A stretch of 64,000 nt of DNA from Acanthosepion pharaonis (taxonomy: Eukaryota > Mollusca > Cephalopoda > Sepiida > Sepiidae), in the NCBI GenBank assembly GCA_903632075.3, contig CAHIKZ030005497.1, forward strand, positions 1,065,001 to 1,129,000. The letters are read 5' to 3'. The notes under the pieces were generated by a model. The model worked only from the letters and a program-made list of their open reading frames with translations, was not told the DNA's origin and ran no database searches. Positions within the stretch are counted from its first letter, which is position 1. The number at the start of each line of letters is the position of its first letter. Made by a program: the position numbers and the translations under genes. Positions 1 to 11,170 of this stretch are shown here, piece by piece.

Positions 1-1450
1 CAGTAATGTCGTTGATGACGATGGCGCCGAGGTTTTTGGCGGACTACGTCCGGCTACTAAGAAAACCGTTATCACAAACAGATAAATTCAAAGCCGGACT
101 TAGAAGGGCATCGTGTCGCCAATCAATGACCTGCTTGCCGATTGTAAGGTTGCATAAGGATTTATGTAAGTTTCAATTTCTGATTTGGCCGTCGGAAATA
201 GCAATCAGAGATTACGACTTGTTGAAATTGTGTTTCTCCCTAAGACAGATTAAAATAGAGTAGCAAGATAATGAAGATATACCTAAATATGAGAAGTAGA
301 TAAGATGGCCTTTGGCAACAATCAAAAAGGATTATTTTCGCTGACTGTCGTTATATGGTACAAGCGCTTTAGTGTACGTTAGGGATACGCATTTAAAAGT
401 TAATTTGTTGACAGGCTGTTGGCAAAAGGACATTACTGGTATTTACTAAGTTTAAATCCCACTTGTAATACAGACTGTGAGGTTCGAATTCGCAAGCCAT
501 GAAACTAGGAGAGACGAGATTGTTCTGAATACGATAGACGCTTTTATATTTGAAGGAAAGAAAAACATACAATGGTGATTCTAAAACTATGACACCCGAC
601 TTACATTCACATTCGCAAAAATATTCTTGGGAAAAATATGATTCAATCTATTCAGCAAGTTAAGGAGCAGAGAAGAGTTGGCCACACTAGCCGTGTTTAG
701 AGAAAGACATCTCAAATTCAAAACAACGACTTTCGCACAATTGCTATAAAACCCAGCCGGCGCACATACTATACGGATTTTGAAATATTATAGCGTTCAA
801 TATTAACTGTGGCGCAGGGTTGTAGACTATGATTTCAGCTGAAGTCGAATAAAAAAAAATGAAGTATATCATAAGCAACGGAGAACCACTTTTGACAAGA
901 GAAAAGAGAAGTGTTATCAAATGAAAACAGGAGGGACGAGATCGTCGCCCTGTGATTGTAGAAAGGGAAAACAAGAAGGAGCAATGCCAATATAGGCAAG
1001 AGGGATGAGAAATTACTTGGCAAATTCGGACTGTGAATGCGGAGATAAAAACGGATCCAATTGTTCACGGCCAATGATGAGATGTATAAATAATATGCAA
1101 TTATTAAAAAAAAAACAGAAATGTGACAATATTAATTTATATGTCATTTGTGTCCTTTTTGGCACAAAAGAATTATCACTCACTCCCTCACGCACGCGAA
1201 CGCACATTCACAGACACGGACACATATGTGTGTATCTATGCGTGTCGGAAGTCAACTCGCAGCCGAGTAAGACCATCACTTGGACTCAAACTTTCTTAAT
1301 TTTTCACACATCCTGACAATTATCATTTCATCGTTGATGACATCTCAAATGGCTTTTAAGACTTGCAAGTATCCTGTATTCTTCCCATTAGAATGTCGTG
1401 TGAGTCCGCTTGCTGACTGACACACTTTAGGGCAGATTGTGTATTGATAT
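1..1450. other. No recognisable gene or element
   Basis: AT-rich sequence with short open frames on both strands. None of them shows a domain or a repeated-family match that I recognise. No tRNA, long repeat or element end is visible. Confidence 0.5.
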
Positions 1451-1451
1451 C

Positions 1452-1517
<66 letters not shown>
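1452..1517. repeat. (CA)n-(TA)n microsatellite
   Basis: A CA run passes directly into a TA run. The same CA-to-TA junction recurs at 14959, 22324 and 47339, which suggests a common origin such as element tails. Confidence 0.95.
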
Positions 1518-1521
<4 letters not shown>

Positions 1522-2224
1522 TTATTACTTGATATGTTATTTTTAGTGGATAGCCATATTTGAGTAGAGGCTTCTGTATTTAAACAGCGCTTAGTCTACC
1601 GGCTTGCATACTCGAGAAAACTTAATAAAGACATATCTCTTCCTTTCGACAAGATTCTAACCTATATTCCATTCTGAGGCAGAAATCACTCTCTAACCAG
1701 GCGTGCTTTAACGGCTCGGCTAACGAGAGTATCACAGTCAAGCAAGGCCATATCTGCCTTCATGAATATTCACTCATTTTGATTTTCTTCAGTTTAGCAT
1801 CACAAACTTAAAGAAATCTCTTAAATTATTTTAATTCATTTTTTTATCCAGCATATCATATTTTTTATTACATTAAACGTTATTTCTTTATTATTTTTTT
1901 TTTAAGTGGGCAGGCCGATAGACGAAACAATAATAAAAAAAAAATAAAACACATTTACTCAAATACGGGTATTCACTAAAAATAACCGTTGATGTAGGAT
2001 AATATTTTGTTTTAATCATTTCACTCCAAGCAAGGCTGAAGTACCATTAGTTGGCAGGGTGCTACAGAAAGTGGAAATAAGAGAAAAGACCAGGGGATTG
2101 AGTAAAAAATAAAAGATGAACGGTGTTCAAGTGAATAAAAGATAGCGGTTGATGTTGCAATTAGGATTTTGAACATTGTAGTTATCGGGGAAGCAAGTAA
2201 GTGGAAGGGAGTTCCACTGTCGGG

Positions 2225-3978
2225 AAGTGCGAGAAAAAGAACTGCTGGAGCAGAAGTGCCAGTTACATTAAACTATTTCAACAGTAATAGAGTATGTCCC
2301 TAGATGACAAACTAGTAGCACACTTAAATTCATGCCGTCGGGGCACCAGAGGAAAAAAAAGCTCGTCTGAGAAGTTGCCAGGAAAATATTTGTAGAAAGA
2401 CGTAGCCACATCATGTCTGTAAGAAAGTGACTGAAGTTGACATGCCAAGACAGGATCGATTACGTTGTAGATCCTTCTTTGTATTTTGTTAAGAACCCCG
2501 AGATGAACAGCAGGAGCCAGATATGGAAACACTATTCAATGGACAGACGAATGGTAGATTTGTAAATGGGCAAAATGATACAGCTATTGATTCAATGTAG
2601 GTGTCAGTGGAAAATGTGAGGCGAAGAAGGTACAGTGAAACGCTCTCCTCGAGTCGAGCATCAGTTATGCTGATGGCGGGATGGGAAGTTTCTCTATGCT
2701 AGTTATTAGGTTGGTGCAAAAAATAATGACGTAATAATGTCGTTTTTGACGTTAAAAATACGTCAAAAAACGACATTATTACGTCATTATTTTTTTGCAC
2801 CAACCTAATAAATATGAGCAGTTAAATTTTGGAGGTATTCAAATTTACAAGCTATTTCCTACCCTTAACCCCTGGTTGGAGGCCCTTTTGAAGAGCAGCG
2901 GCCTGGTTAACTTTGCCAGCTCTAACGAATTTGTCAATTAGAAAGGAGTATATGGTAGTGTCAGCTGCATAAATGCCTAGTTAGGAAATGAAAACACCAG
3001 GAAGATCATTGATGGAGCCCAGAAACAGCGTAGGTCCATTATAAAGCCTGGAAGGACGCCCGCGTTTGTGCGAAAGGATCTGGAAGTTAACCCGTTCAGA
3101 ACAACTTTCATTTCACTATTTCATAGGAATGATTGTATTAAATAAAACTCTCGTCCTGTAATACCGTATCCCTGAAACTTACGTAGAAATCCAGCATGCC
3201 AAACCATGTCAAGTGCCTTTAAGATATCTAGAGTAACAGCTCGAGCTTTGCCATTTTCATCAAGAACTTGCTTTACATATTCAGTGATGGACGTAAGCAT
3301 ATCACCGGTAGATCGGGTAAAACGGAATCCATATTGTTTGTCAGAGTGTAGGTCGTAAGTGGTAAGATGCTTAAGCACTTCAGCATTGATTAAAGATTCG
3401 AATACTTTGCCGAAAAGCGTAGGATACTAAAAAGGCGATGCTTTTAGGGATCAGAAGGTTTAGCAGAGTCCTTAAATGCAGGTACTACCTAAGAAGGACT
3501 TCCAAAAAACTAGAGGGCATGAAGCAACAAGGCAATAGTTGTAAAGTTTGGAAAGAACTGGAGTCAGCTCAGGACGTCTGGATTCCCTTCACCTCCACTT
3601 GCCTTATGGGAGTCTAATTTAGAAATGATGTCCGGGACCAGTGATGGGGTTAAGCACATATCAGTATAGCCTCAATTATAGGGGTAAATCAGGTGTGGGT
3701 ACTGCATATGAGTCGAGTGTTGAGTTGGAAGAGAATGTCCGAGCAAAGCATTCCACCTTATCTGCTGTATATGTTAGGACTTCGAATTGATTGGATCGGG
3801 GAGAGATCGAGGATTCGCTTATCTTCAGCACACTCTTGCAGAGCCACGAATAATCTCTGGAACTGAACTTGCGGGATGTTATACGTTGTTTCATTCTATC
3901 AGAAAACACTAAATTCGCTTAATTGAGGACACGATTGCACTCGTTACGTGCAGAGACAAAGAAACGCCTGTTTCAATC
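2225..3978 (-). pseudogene. LINE reverse transcriptase and C-terminus, broken
   Basis: Continues the LINE product after the solo LTR. A linker lies at 3676-3978, with an SARNECNR segment and then DRMKQRITSRKFSSRDY. The RT palm is at 3121-3378, with SDKQYGF followed by LDILKALDMVWHAGFLRKFQ. The catalytic region is near 2945-3030, where the usual YADD motif reads YAAD and a stop precedes it, so it cannot be active. The C-terminal RRIYN...QSLSYRHDVA segment is at 2278-2532. A MITE interrupts the sequence at 2706-2808. Confidence 0.85.
2706..2808. mobile_element. Mariner-type foldback MITE (MADE1-like ends), copy 1
   Basis: An almost perfect 103-bp palindrome with TTAGGTTGGTGC at the left end and its reverse complement at the right. 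It is flanked by TA on both sides (2704-2705 and 2809-2810), the target duplication of Tc1/mariner transposition. The ends match the known cecropia-type mariner/MADE1 terminus TTAGGTTGGTGCAAAA. It has no coding capacity and sits inside the LINE. A second copy lies at 31372-31471. Confidence 0.93.
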
Positions 3979-4299
3979 TGTTGTTCATGATGACGGTCGT
4001 CTTCGAGTATAGAATCCAGAGGTTAGCAGTGAATATTTCGAAGACAGTAGGAAAGCGTTGTTCAGGTTAGCAGTGAATATTTTGATAAAAGTAGCAGAGC
4101 ATAGTTCAGTTTCTATTCTCCTAACAAGCTGGACTGGACATTCGGGTAGAGTGAACAAAAATGGCCGCCTTTATACACGACGGATTGAATGTTCTACGTT
4201 TTCTGATTGGTTAACCTTCTATTGGTGGACTATAAAGTGAGTTAAGTCATTTGAGCTAACTCACTAGTTGCATATATATATACACACAAAACTGTAACA
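3979..4299. mobile_element. Solo LTR with 5-bp target duplication
   Basis: A 321-bp segment starting TGTT and ending AACA, flanked by CAATC at 3974-3978 and again at 4300-4304. It interrupts the LINE coding sequence exactly, since LINE homology resumes on either side. Inside are a tandem 44-bp duplication (about 4021-4108), two ATTGG (inverted CCAAT) motifs at 4206 and 4221, and a TATAAAG at about 4230, which together look like a promoter. No internal retroelement region remains, as expected after LTR-LTR recombination. The parent family is unknown. Confidence 0.85.
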
Positions 4300-4309
4300 C
4301 AATCTGACA

Positions 4310-5235
4310 TGTCGCCCTGGTAAAGACGGAAGAAAAAAATTCTGTGCGTTATGGCGGTGACTGATGAACGCGGTTTAACATGTTATGTTTTTGCTGGAAT
4401 TAAAAAAAAAACGATGCTGGCCTTCCCCCAGAAGGAGACCTCGGACGCGCATTTTTGAACAGGATGATTAAAACCTTCTTTCCATGAGACATTACGATTG
4501 AAATCACGGAAGTGATCCCAATGTCTTCGTTGATAACAGAAGGATATTCTGTTGGTAGGAGTTTCTTGGCTGGTGGGGGAGAGGATGGAAATGTTTACAA
4601 ACACGACCTGATGATCAGAGTTGCAAAGAGTGCAGAGTTTCGTATGACAAGAGTCAGTGATAAAAAAAAGACCGAGAAGACAGGCGTGTTCATAAGGGTT
4701 ACTGGGGAATGTGTGTGAGAGATTTTGGCAGCCAGCGAGATAAGTGGCAGAGTGTTTAAGCCACTTGTATGGTGGGTATTAAAATCACCAAACATGAACA
4801 TGTTCTCAAACAGGTGTGGGGAGATGGCGTTTTCTATATTATATGAAATACTATCTTGCATGCAACAGTCTTGAGAGGAAGGGGAACGGTAGAGAAAGAA
4901 AAGTTAGCTGAGTAGAGAGTGAGAGAGAGAGAAAGAGAGAGAAAGAGAGATGAAGACACATGTACTAAGGGTCTGGATATACAAGAGAACGCTCCTTAAC
5001 CAGCGGGAGATGATCGTAAGCATAAACTCCCAGGCCATGCTTGTGCACTTTAGAGTCCTTTCTAAGGAGAGTAAGGTAGCCAGGAAGTAAGAAATATGAG
5101 TATGCGATTGAACAGATAAAATTAGTTTCGCAGAGAGCTAGGATGTACGGAGATTTTTCGAAGAGGAATGATTCAACACTGCAGAAGTTGGTACGAATAC
5201 CACGGATGTTGTTACGTGCTATTGTTGAACAGGTA
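4310..5235 (-). pseudogene. LINE endonuclease domain (APE-like), broken
   Basis: Encodes the apurinic-type endonuclease that nicks target DNA in LINE retrotransposition. Read on the minus strand, the start has an LCETN motif (around 5115) typical of the first catalytic Glu. A GDFN motif lies near 4790, within the piece reading FMFGDFNTHHTSGLNTLP. The domain's C-terminal part follows around 4430-4530, with KCASEV and a VKPRSS segment, and runs to about 4318. The frame changes several times and there are in-frame stops, so it is a pseudogene. The reading frame resumes only beyond the solo LTR, at about 3990. Confidence 0.8.
4918..4952. repeat. GA-rich simple repeat
   Basis: A GAGA/GAAAGA run inside the LINE endonuclease region, contributing to its frame breaks. 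Confidence 0.85.
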
Positions 5236-5240
5236 TAGTT

Positions 5241-6220
5241 TTATATTTTTGGCTGTTTATTGTCATTATGTGTTATATTGGTAAAGGAGAGACCTAGGAT
5301 AATGGTAGCGGTGAGTCATCTAATGTAACATGTGCAGGAAGGGAAATGTCACAGACTGCATCATAGTGTGCCCTCGGGTTGTCCACCGAAGGAATACACT
5401 TACATACGCGACATGGCACTGCAAGAACTCTGATATTACGCAACTGTTGACCAGAGCAGCCTCTCAAGGATCCTATCTACCAGTTGGGTCCAGCAAACTG
5501 TCAATCCGATACCCTCAGTATTAATACACATTGCCACTATACATGCTTATCACAAAAAATTCACGACAACACCACTGTTAAAAATGAGTACAGGAAAAGA
5601 AGTGGGAACCATTTCCTGAACAGGAAACAAGGGAGGAGCCACTACTCCTGTCCAAGAGATGAGGGCATAAGACAGCCTATCTACTCCTATTAAAAAAAAA
5701 TTCTTGGGTTTTATTTTCAGATAAATTATTATAACTAATTATTTGGAAAGTCAAGCTTCGGCCCACAGATGCCGCGGCACAAATATGTATACATACCTGT
5801 GCGCCGGGTAAGAGTGGGGAGTAGAATATAAAATAGAATAATTAAGGTTTAACTTAGTATGACTTCGAATACGAAATCTTTCAGTCTGCGTTGGCAAGTC
5901 CCCAGTCTGTAATAAACAAAATGAGAAAGATTCATTAAATGCCGCGAATCAAATTAATATCATAGTAACAGGATTTATTACGGTAGTATATATAAATATT
6001 ATAGAAAGATAAATGAACGTTCAAACAACGGTAAATAGTCATTGCAGAAAATCAAGGGAAAAATATTAAATTAAGACAATAAACATACATTACAAGCAAG
6101 AGTGACTGATATTCGCCCATTTAATACTATTAAATCGTCTTGTTATAATTTATCATGTGTAAATAACAGTCACGATGTAGTGTTAACATCTATTTCCATA
6201 ATACATACAGATGTATTATG
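5241..6220. other. No clear element; possible LINE 5' flank
   Basis: Directly upstream (minus strand) of the LINE endonuclease. Its first few hundred bases could be LINE 5' UTR, but I see no second copy in the window to confirm that. The short open frames have no recognisable motifs. Confidence 0.4.

Positions 6221-6222
<2 letters not shown>

Positions 6223-6285
<63 letters not shown>
6223..6285. repeat. (TA)n microsatellite
   Basis: A TA run that adjoins the start of an interspersed repeat at 6286. Confidence 0.95.
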
Positions 6286-6436
6286 TTTCATATTTATTGT
6301 TTCTCACGCAACAATCAATTTTTTATATATACCTTTATATTGTGAATACATTCTTATCCTTTTGTTTAAAATATATATATAGTTTTGTTGATACTTTGTC
6401 AGTTATTACCCGGGATCGCATTCGAGTCCGCCATAA
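6286..6436 (+). repeat. Interspersed repeat, B segment
   Basis: About 150 bp nearly identical to 7668-7818. Shared landmarks are the CAACAATCAA stretch, a short internal TA run, the GTTGATACTT.GTCAGTTATTACC segment and a CATTCGAGTCCGCCAT end. The A segment found upstream in the copy at 7378 is absent here. Confidence 0.9.
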
Positions 6437-6594
6437 CGACATGGAATAAATCCAACATAGTTTAAATTTATTTGCTTAAACGTTATTTTTGATGAATACT
6501 CACATTTGAGAAGATTCTCTTTTTATTATGAAACAGTATATTTATTTATTTACATCTACTGGCCTGAATATTCGTGAAATGTTAATAGAAAAAT

Positions 6595-6674
6595 ATGTGC
6601 AAGGATTCGAACCTGCGGCCGCTAGGGCCAGCGTCATTAGATTTGACGTTCGTTGACCTCTCAGCCACGTAGGA
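6595..6674 (-). pseudogene. tRNA-like sequence, type II arm (pseudogene or SINE head)
   Basis: On the minus strand a box A-like TGGCTGAGAGG and a box B GGTTCGAATCC are spaced as in a tRNA. The anticodon stem CGTCA/TGACG and a long variable arm fit the serine/leucine class. The acceptor 3' side does not pair with the 5' side, and U33 is missing. It is therefore not a working tRNA gene. It shares the 5' TCCT, the GTGGC and the anticodon stem with the better preserved copy at 7094, so both probably come from one tRNA-derived family. Confidence 0.6.
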
Positions 6675-6882
6675 TCGTCAAATAGTGCTTTTGAACACAT
6701 ATCTTTTCAGATTCTTGAAATATACATATCTACTTTATTTTGTATCCTAACATAAACAAAGATATGTTTAGGAAATGGATTAGGTCAGTAGATGCGAATA
6801 ATTATATTTACTGTTTAATAATAAAAACAGAGCATCTACTCAATTACGAGTATCCATTAACAATAATGTTTAAGCAAATAAG

Positions 6883-7016
<134 letters not shown>

Positions 7017-7093
7017 TTTGAACAATAAAATATTACAAAATGAAAATCTTCAGACACCTGGCAGATTGTATTTTAAAGAGAGTAAAATCGACT

Positions 7094-7176
7094 TCCTCTG
7101 TGGCCAAATTGGTTAAAGTCACGTCAGACTATATGACGGTTCCGTATAGGATACTGGTTCGATTCCTGTCGTAGGA
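7094..7176 (+). pseudogene. tRNA-like sequence, type II (Ser/Leu-like)
   Basis: Folds as an 83-nt tRNA. The acceptor stem pairs at 6 of 7 positions (TCCTCTG with CGTAGGA). The anticodon stem CGTCA/TGACG is perfect with a 7-nt loop, a variable arm has a TCC/GGA stem, and the T stem pairs 4 of 5 around loop TTCGATT. Box B reads GGTTCGATTCC. Position 33 is A instead of the invariant U, and the formal anticodon would be CTA (amber-reading). Most likely it is a tRNA-derived SINE head or pseudogene; a suppressor-like tRNA is formally possible but unlikely. Confidence 0.65.
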
Positions 7177-7295
7177 CGAATATTTTCTATGAAAGTTTCT
7201 CAGACATTCAGGTTGGTAAATGCTTATTATAATCCAGAACATTTACTTAAATATTTGTATCTATAAAAGGTATGTAGAAACATAAAAAATGTCCT

Positions 7296-7299
<4 letters not shown>

Positions 7300-7328
<29 letters not shown>
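7300..7328. repeat. (TA)n microsatellite
   Basis: Short TA run upstream of the composite repeat copy that begins at 7378. Confidence 0.95.
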
Positions 7329-7330
<2 letters not shown>

Positions 7331-7377
7331 TGGATTAATAATTCTGCGATTACCTTATTTTCCATGCATAAATTTAA

Positions 7378-7845
7378 TATTTGCCACAGAATTAAGGTCT
7401 GGAGCTACCCCCACTTACTTTCCTAAAAGACCGCCGTTAGGGGAAGCACCTTATTCCTATAAATAGGGAGTAATTTTCTCTCTTTCCTATTTCCCCCAGT
7501 GACGGTAAGATGTAGGTTGCCACGTGGGGAAATGCGGCCCACGCCTAGGAATGCACACACACACACACACGCCAGCACATTTTTCTTCAATTTCTTCAAT
7601 GTAACCCCTTTCCCTCGGATTCTTATGCAGACATTTACACATAAACAAGTCACTGGTTCAAATGTTTTTTTTCATATTTATTGTTTTTCACACGCAACAA
7701 TCAATTTTTTATATATAGCTTTATATTGTGAATACATTCTTATCCTTTGTTTATATATATATATAGTTTTGTTGATACTTCGTCAGTTATTACCCGGGAT
7801 CGCATTCGAGTCCGCCATTTTTGTTGTGGGATAAATATACTAAAA
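7378..7845 (+). repeat. Composite interspersed repeat, A+B copy
   Basis: The fullest copy of a two-part repeat. Segment A (7378-7550) holds GGAGCTACCCCCACTTA, CCTATAAATAGGGAGTAA and GACGGTAAGATGTAGG, and recurs at 10221-10402. A short CA run follows. Segment B (7668-7818) recurs at 6286-6436. A diverged copy with both parts in the same order lies at 35915-36385. The TATAAATAG in segment A resembles a TATA box. The family is unknown to me; an LTR or non-autonomous element is possible. Confidence 0.8.
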
Positions 7846-7849
7846 GGCG

Positions 7850-9240
7850 TGTTTTCCGACTTTAAAAACTCAACCAGCACGCCCGCAACAAAGGCCATTG
7901 AGTCGGAAGGAAATTATAATGAAAAATAAATAATCTTTACATAAAATAAATGTATTTATAATCAGAAGCCAATGAACTTACTGATCCGACTCTGTATCAT
8001 TACATCTTGAAGAGTGAAAAATGTATTTATCATAAATAGGATTATAATGTTTGACATTGGCATAAACAAATTTTAATTCTTTTATTTGTCGGTGAAAGAA
8101 TCTGGAATTCTGTACGTAAAGAAAATCTCGTGTCTTCGCACCTTTTGGAATTTAACTTCTAAGAAAATGTTTCAGTAATCTGAATGAATAAAAAGTTAAA
8201 GATGTTAAATAAACGAGTTAAATGGCTGGCTATGCAGATCTTCATGAATCAAACAATTCGAGCTTTTTATGGAATTCTTTTGACTGCCTCTTGGCTTGCA
8301 TTCTCATATTGAATAATCACACATATTTTTCTGTTGTTCAAATTGGAACAGGTTTTAATACATTTTTAATCTGCACCTGGTCTTAGCAAGGATTTTATTT
8401 TACTTATTCTATGATATTATTTTTTTAAAAAAAAGCAAAATCAACTGTACATAGATTAAATCCACAAAAAATTAGGAGAATCGAGCTTTGATTTCAGACA
8501 TTTTTCATTCACAATGCTAGGCACTTCCAACAAGAATGGTACTCACTTGGCAAATAGTTATAAGGTAGTGAAGCGAATTCTTTTTCACTTATGAAAAAAA
8601 AAACCTCCCATTTTGTGCTTATGCCAAACTAGAATTTCCCTACTAAGTAATATGCTTGTTGCTGCTGAAAATGATAATACACTAATAATAACCTTGTATG
8701 TTAGAATGGAATGTATAACACCATAAATTTAACATCATTCCTAATGTGTGTGCGTATATATATATGAGTTTCCTAAATATTCGAGAGGCGTCAAATTTTT
8801 CTAACAATATCAGCATTTACTCCCTTTCGTTTATCAAGCATTAAATTATATCATTTATCGTCTTCCATATTTTACTCTGTCTTTCACAAATATCCTGAAG
8901 AATATTTATCAGCTTTCCTAAATTTAAAATTGTTGAAAACATAACAACATTTTTTTTTGTTATCCTCTGCCAGTCGCAATGTTGGAAAAAGTATTACCTC
9001 GAACTATCGCCAGTGAGACACACTGCAAGAGCCACTCCGTTTCGCGAGGCTTATCCCTTAATCGAGACGCCATCGCGCCAATCCTCCGAAGGAACCCTAT
9101 CGAACGAGGGCCAATAACCTTAGAAGTCTTCATTGCCACAGTAGTAAAAGAAATCTATCAGCAAGAGAAGAATATTTAACTATTTTTTTTCTTTCGGTTT
9201 TTAAATAATTGTTGTAAAATACAATCCTTAAACGTCCTAG
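7850..9240. other. No recognisable gene or element
   Basis: AT-rich. One 66-aa open frame at 8979-9179 (+) has fairly balanced composition, but I recognise no domain, and it has no second copy in the window. Confidence 0.45.
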
Positions 9241-9245
9241 GTTTG

Positions 9246-9305
9246 ATGATAAACTACATCCGGCAGTTCAGGAGGTTTATGGAGCGGGGACCACATCTTA
9301 ATTAA
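9246..9305. repeat. Short interspersed repeat fragment
   Basis: Shares the sequence pattern GATAAACT.CATCCGG, then GGAGGTTT and CAC.TCTTAATT-like blocks, with 52508-52590. The match is partial and gapped, so the relationship is tentative. Confidence 0.35.
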
Positions 9306-9439
9306 TGTTGTTTCCAGGTTCATCTTCACCATGGGTGGTATCACCTGTTAGGGTCCTAGCGATGGGCCAAAATAGGGTCAAAACACTAAGAAAGTATAAA
9401 AATAGGTTTTTATAGTAAAAATACCAGAAATATATTATT

Positions 9440-9572
9440 GAACAAAAATTATTATCAGTAACAGATTTTTGAAAAAAAAATGTTACCAACTATAGATTTT
9501 TTGAAAAACAAATATTACCAGCAGTACATTTTTGAAAAAAATAATATTACCAGCAATATATTTGACTCTCAA
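9440..9572. repeat. Tandem repeat, about 32-bp unit, four copies
   Basis: Four diverged units of the form ATTACCAGCAATA-gap-TTTTTGAAAAAA. Each unit ends in a poly-A stretch. It is a local minisatellite with no coding role. Confidence 0.8.
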
Positions 9573-9579
9573 AAAAACC

Positions 9580-10220
9580 CTCTTCACAAAAATTCGTAAA
9601 TGAATCTATAAACTAATTTCTTACAAAGAATGCATATTGTATTCATACGAATCTATTCGAAAACCCTTGTCGGCATTAAATACGTCATGAAGGTTAATAT
9701 GACGTAAAACAAAATAAACTAAAACAATATATAATCCTTAAATTTGTCTTCGTGACGAAACGCATGGGTAAAGAAAGGAGATCCGTTTATCATTGTAAAT
9801 GAATATTGCTGAGAAATAAATAAATATATTCGTTTTCTATAAAGGTGGATTTAAAAGAAAATACCTTCACACCTACGCCCACATCTGCAAGCGAAAAAGA
9901 CTGAATATTTATATGAGTATAGAAGCAAAAGCTTTTTACTCTAAAGAATCGGAATAGGTCATGACTGAGTAGATTTCATCGAGGCAATGGCCATTTATTT
10001 TCTGTACTTGTTTTCTGTATTTTTTTTTCCGCAGAACTAGTTAACGGAGAGAAGTTATTGTGCATGATTCACATACTTCTGTTAAATTTAGTATAATATA
10101 TAATTAGTTTTATTTTTTTACTGGGTTCAGTGCGAAATATATTAGTAGTGATGAGACTTTTCAGAACGTTTTCATGGTTTTTATAGTTAGAATGCATTTG
10201 ATTACGGTATAGTAGGTTAA
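9580..10220. other. No recognisable gene or element
   Basis: AT-rich sequence with no repeat family or coding signal that I can support. Confidence 0.45.
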
Positions 10221-10402
10221 TATTTGCCACTGATTTAACGACTGGAGCTACCCCCACTTATTTTCCTAAAAGTATGCCGCTAGGGGAAGCCTTTTATTCC
10301 TATAAATAGGGAGTAAGATTCTCTCTTTTTCTCTCTTTCCTATTTCACTCAGGCACGGTAAGATGTAGGTCGTCACGTGGTGAAATGCAGCCCATGTGTT
10401 TA
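10221..10402 (+). repeat. Composite interspersed repeat, A segment only
   Basis: Matches 7378-7550 along its length, including the CCTATAAATAGGGAGTAA block and GCACGGTAAGATGTAGGT. Segment B is missing. Confidence 0.88.
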
Positions 10403-10499
10403 GGGTTATTTCAGGAAGTATTATGGTATTTTCGACAATATTTCTAATGTATCGTCTAATTTGTTCAACGATTTAATTAGAAAAGCCAATATAAATGAG

Positions 10500-10560
10500 A
10501 GTTTGTTTTTGTGATGTCAGCGAATACTCGTTGTCACTTTCGTAATGCTCTAACACAAAA
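10500..10560 (+). repeat. Fragment of the 11.6-kb LTR-like repeat
   Basis: Starts TTTTGTGATGTCAGCGAAT, like the beginnings of the repeats at 11598 and 29553, and then stops matching after about 50 bp. Confidence 0.7.
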
Positions 10561-10564
10561 CACA

Positions 10565-10925
10565 TTCCTTTTATCCAGCAAAATATTTTTGAGATTAGAT
10601 TCCCAGAAAGAAAACGGCATGCCCACAGAAATAGAAAATTAATTTTTCGCATTTCCAAATTTTCGAGATATGACCTCTGCACATGTAAACATATGAGATT
10701 CGCCCAAAAAATGATGTTATCTTAATAATTGAATTATCTTATTATCTCAAAGAAAACATCTAAAATGCCCCCAAAAAAAAAGAAAAGAAAAGAAAGTAAA
10801 AGAAATGTTAGATGATAAAATTGGTAACATATTAAGTTTGGAAATTGGAATTATTCTTTAATAAACATTAAAGTTTGTTAATATATCTACAGAGATATCT
10901 ATCAAATACATCTCTTTTATATCCA
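10565..10925. other. No recognisable gene or element
   Basis: AT-rich sequence; nothing seen apart from short A-rich runs. Confidence 0.4.
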
Positions 10926-10927
10926 TT

Positions 10928-10928
10928 A

Positions 10929-10963
<35 letters not shown>
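10928..10963. repeat. (TA)n microsatellite
   Basis: Simple TA run. Confidence 0.95.
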
Positions 10964-10966
<3 letters not shown>

Positions 10967-11114
10967 TGAATTATTCACACAAAAACAAATGCAAAGGTTA
11001 ATGATTTAATTATGAGAAATCCATCGTCGCAAAACAATTCAAATAATATATAAAAACCTCTGAATCCGTTATGAATGAAAAGATCCTTGTTTCTATAAAT
11101 TTCTGCCGTATTAG

Positions 11115-11170
11115 TTCTTATTTTTACTACAAGTTTTCGTCTGTTCCTACAGACATCTTCAGGTATGGAA
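11115..11170 (-). ncRNA. Hammerhead-ribozyme-like core (Penelope type), copy 1
   Basis: On the minus strand: CTGAAGA (fits the CUGANGA core box) at 11162-11156, one T, a perfect 6-bp helix GTCTGT/ACAGAC closed by an AGGA loop, then GAAA at 11138-11135. A short ACTTG and then TA follow at the place of the cleavage site. Helix I can form only about 3 bp. Minimal hammerheads with a very small helix III are known from Penelope-like elements. The unpaired T after the core box is non-canonical, so activity is doubtful. Confidence 0.5.

Larger units (their letters stand above)
2012..5240 (-). mobile_element. Decayed near-full-length LINE (jockey/CR1-like)
   Basis: Minus-strand non-LTR retrotransposon. 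Read 5' to 3' from about 5235 down to 2012, it has an endonuclease domain, a linker, a reverse transcriptase, a C-terminal region and a 3' UTR. The 3' UTR ends with a segment also seen after the LINE ends at 45200 and 63900 (the GCTTGG-type motif near the tail). Coding is broken by stops and frameshifts. Two later insertions are nested inside: a foldback MITE at 2706-2808 and a solo LTR at 3979-4299. The exact clade is uncertain; the protein type is the one usually labelled jockey-like in mollusc genomes. Confidence 0.85.

Noticed and set aside
7094..7176. Functional suppressor tRNA gene
   Set aside because: U33 is missing, one acceptor and one T-stem pair are broken, and a second diverged copy lies nearby, so a tRNA-derived repeat is more likely.
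9440..9572. CRISPR-like array
   Set aside because: The four units are adjacent diverged tandem copies without spacers, and the DNA is clearly eukaryotic.
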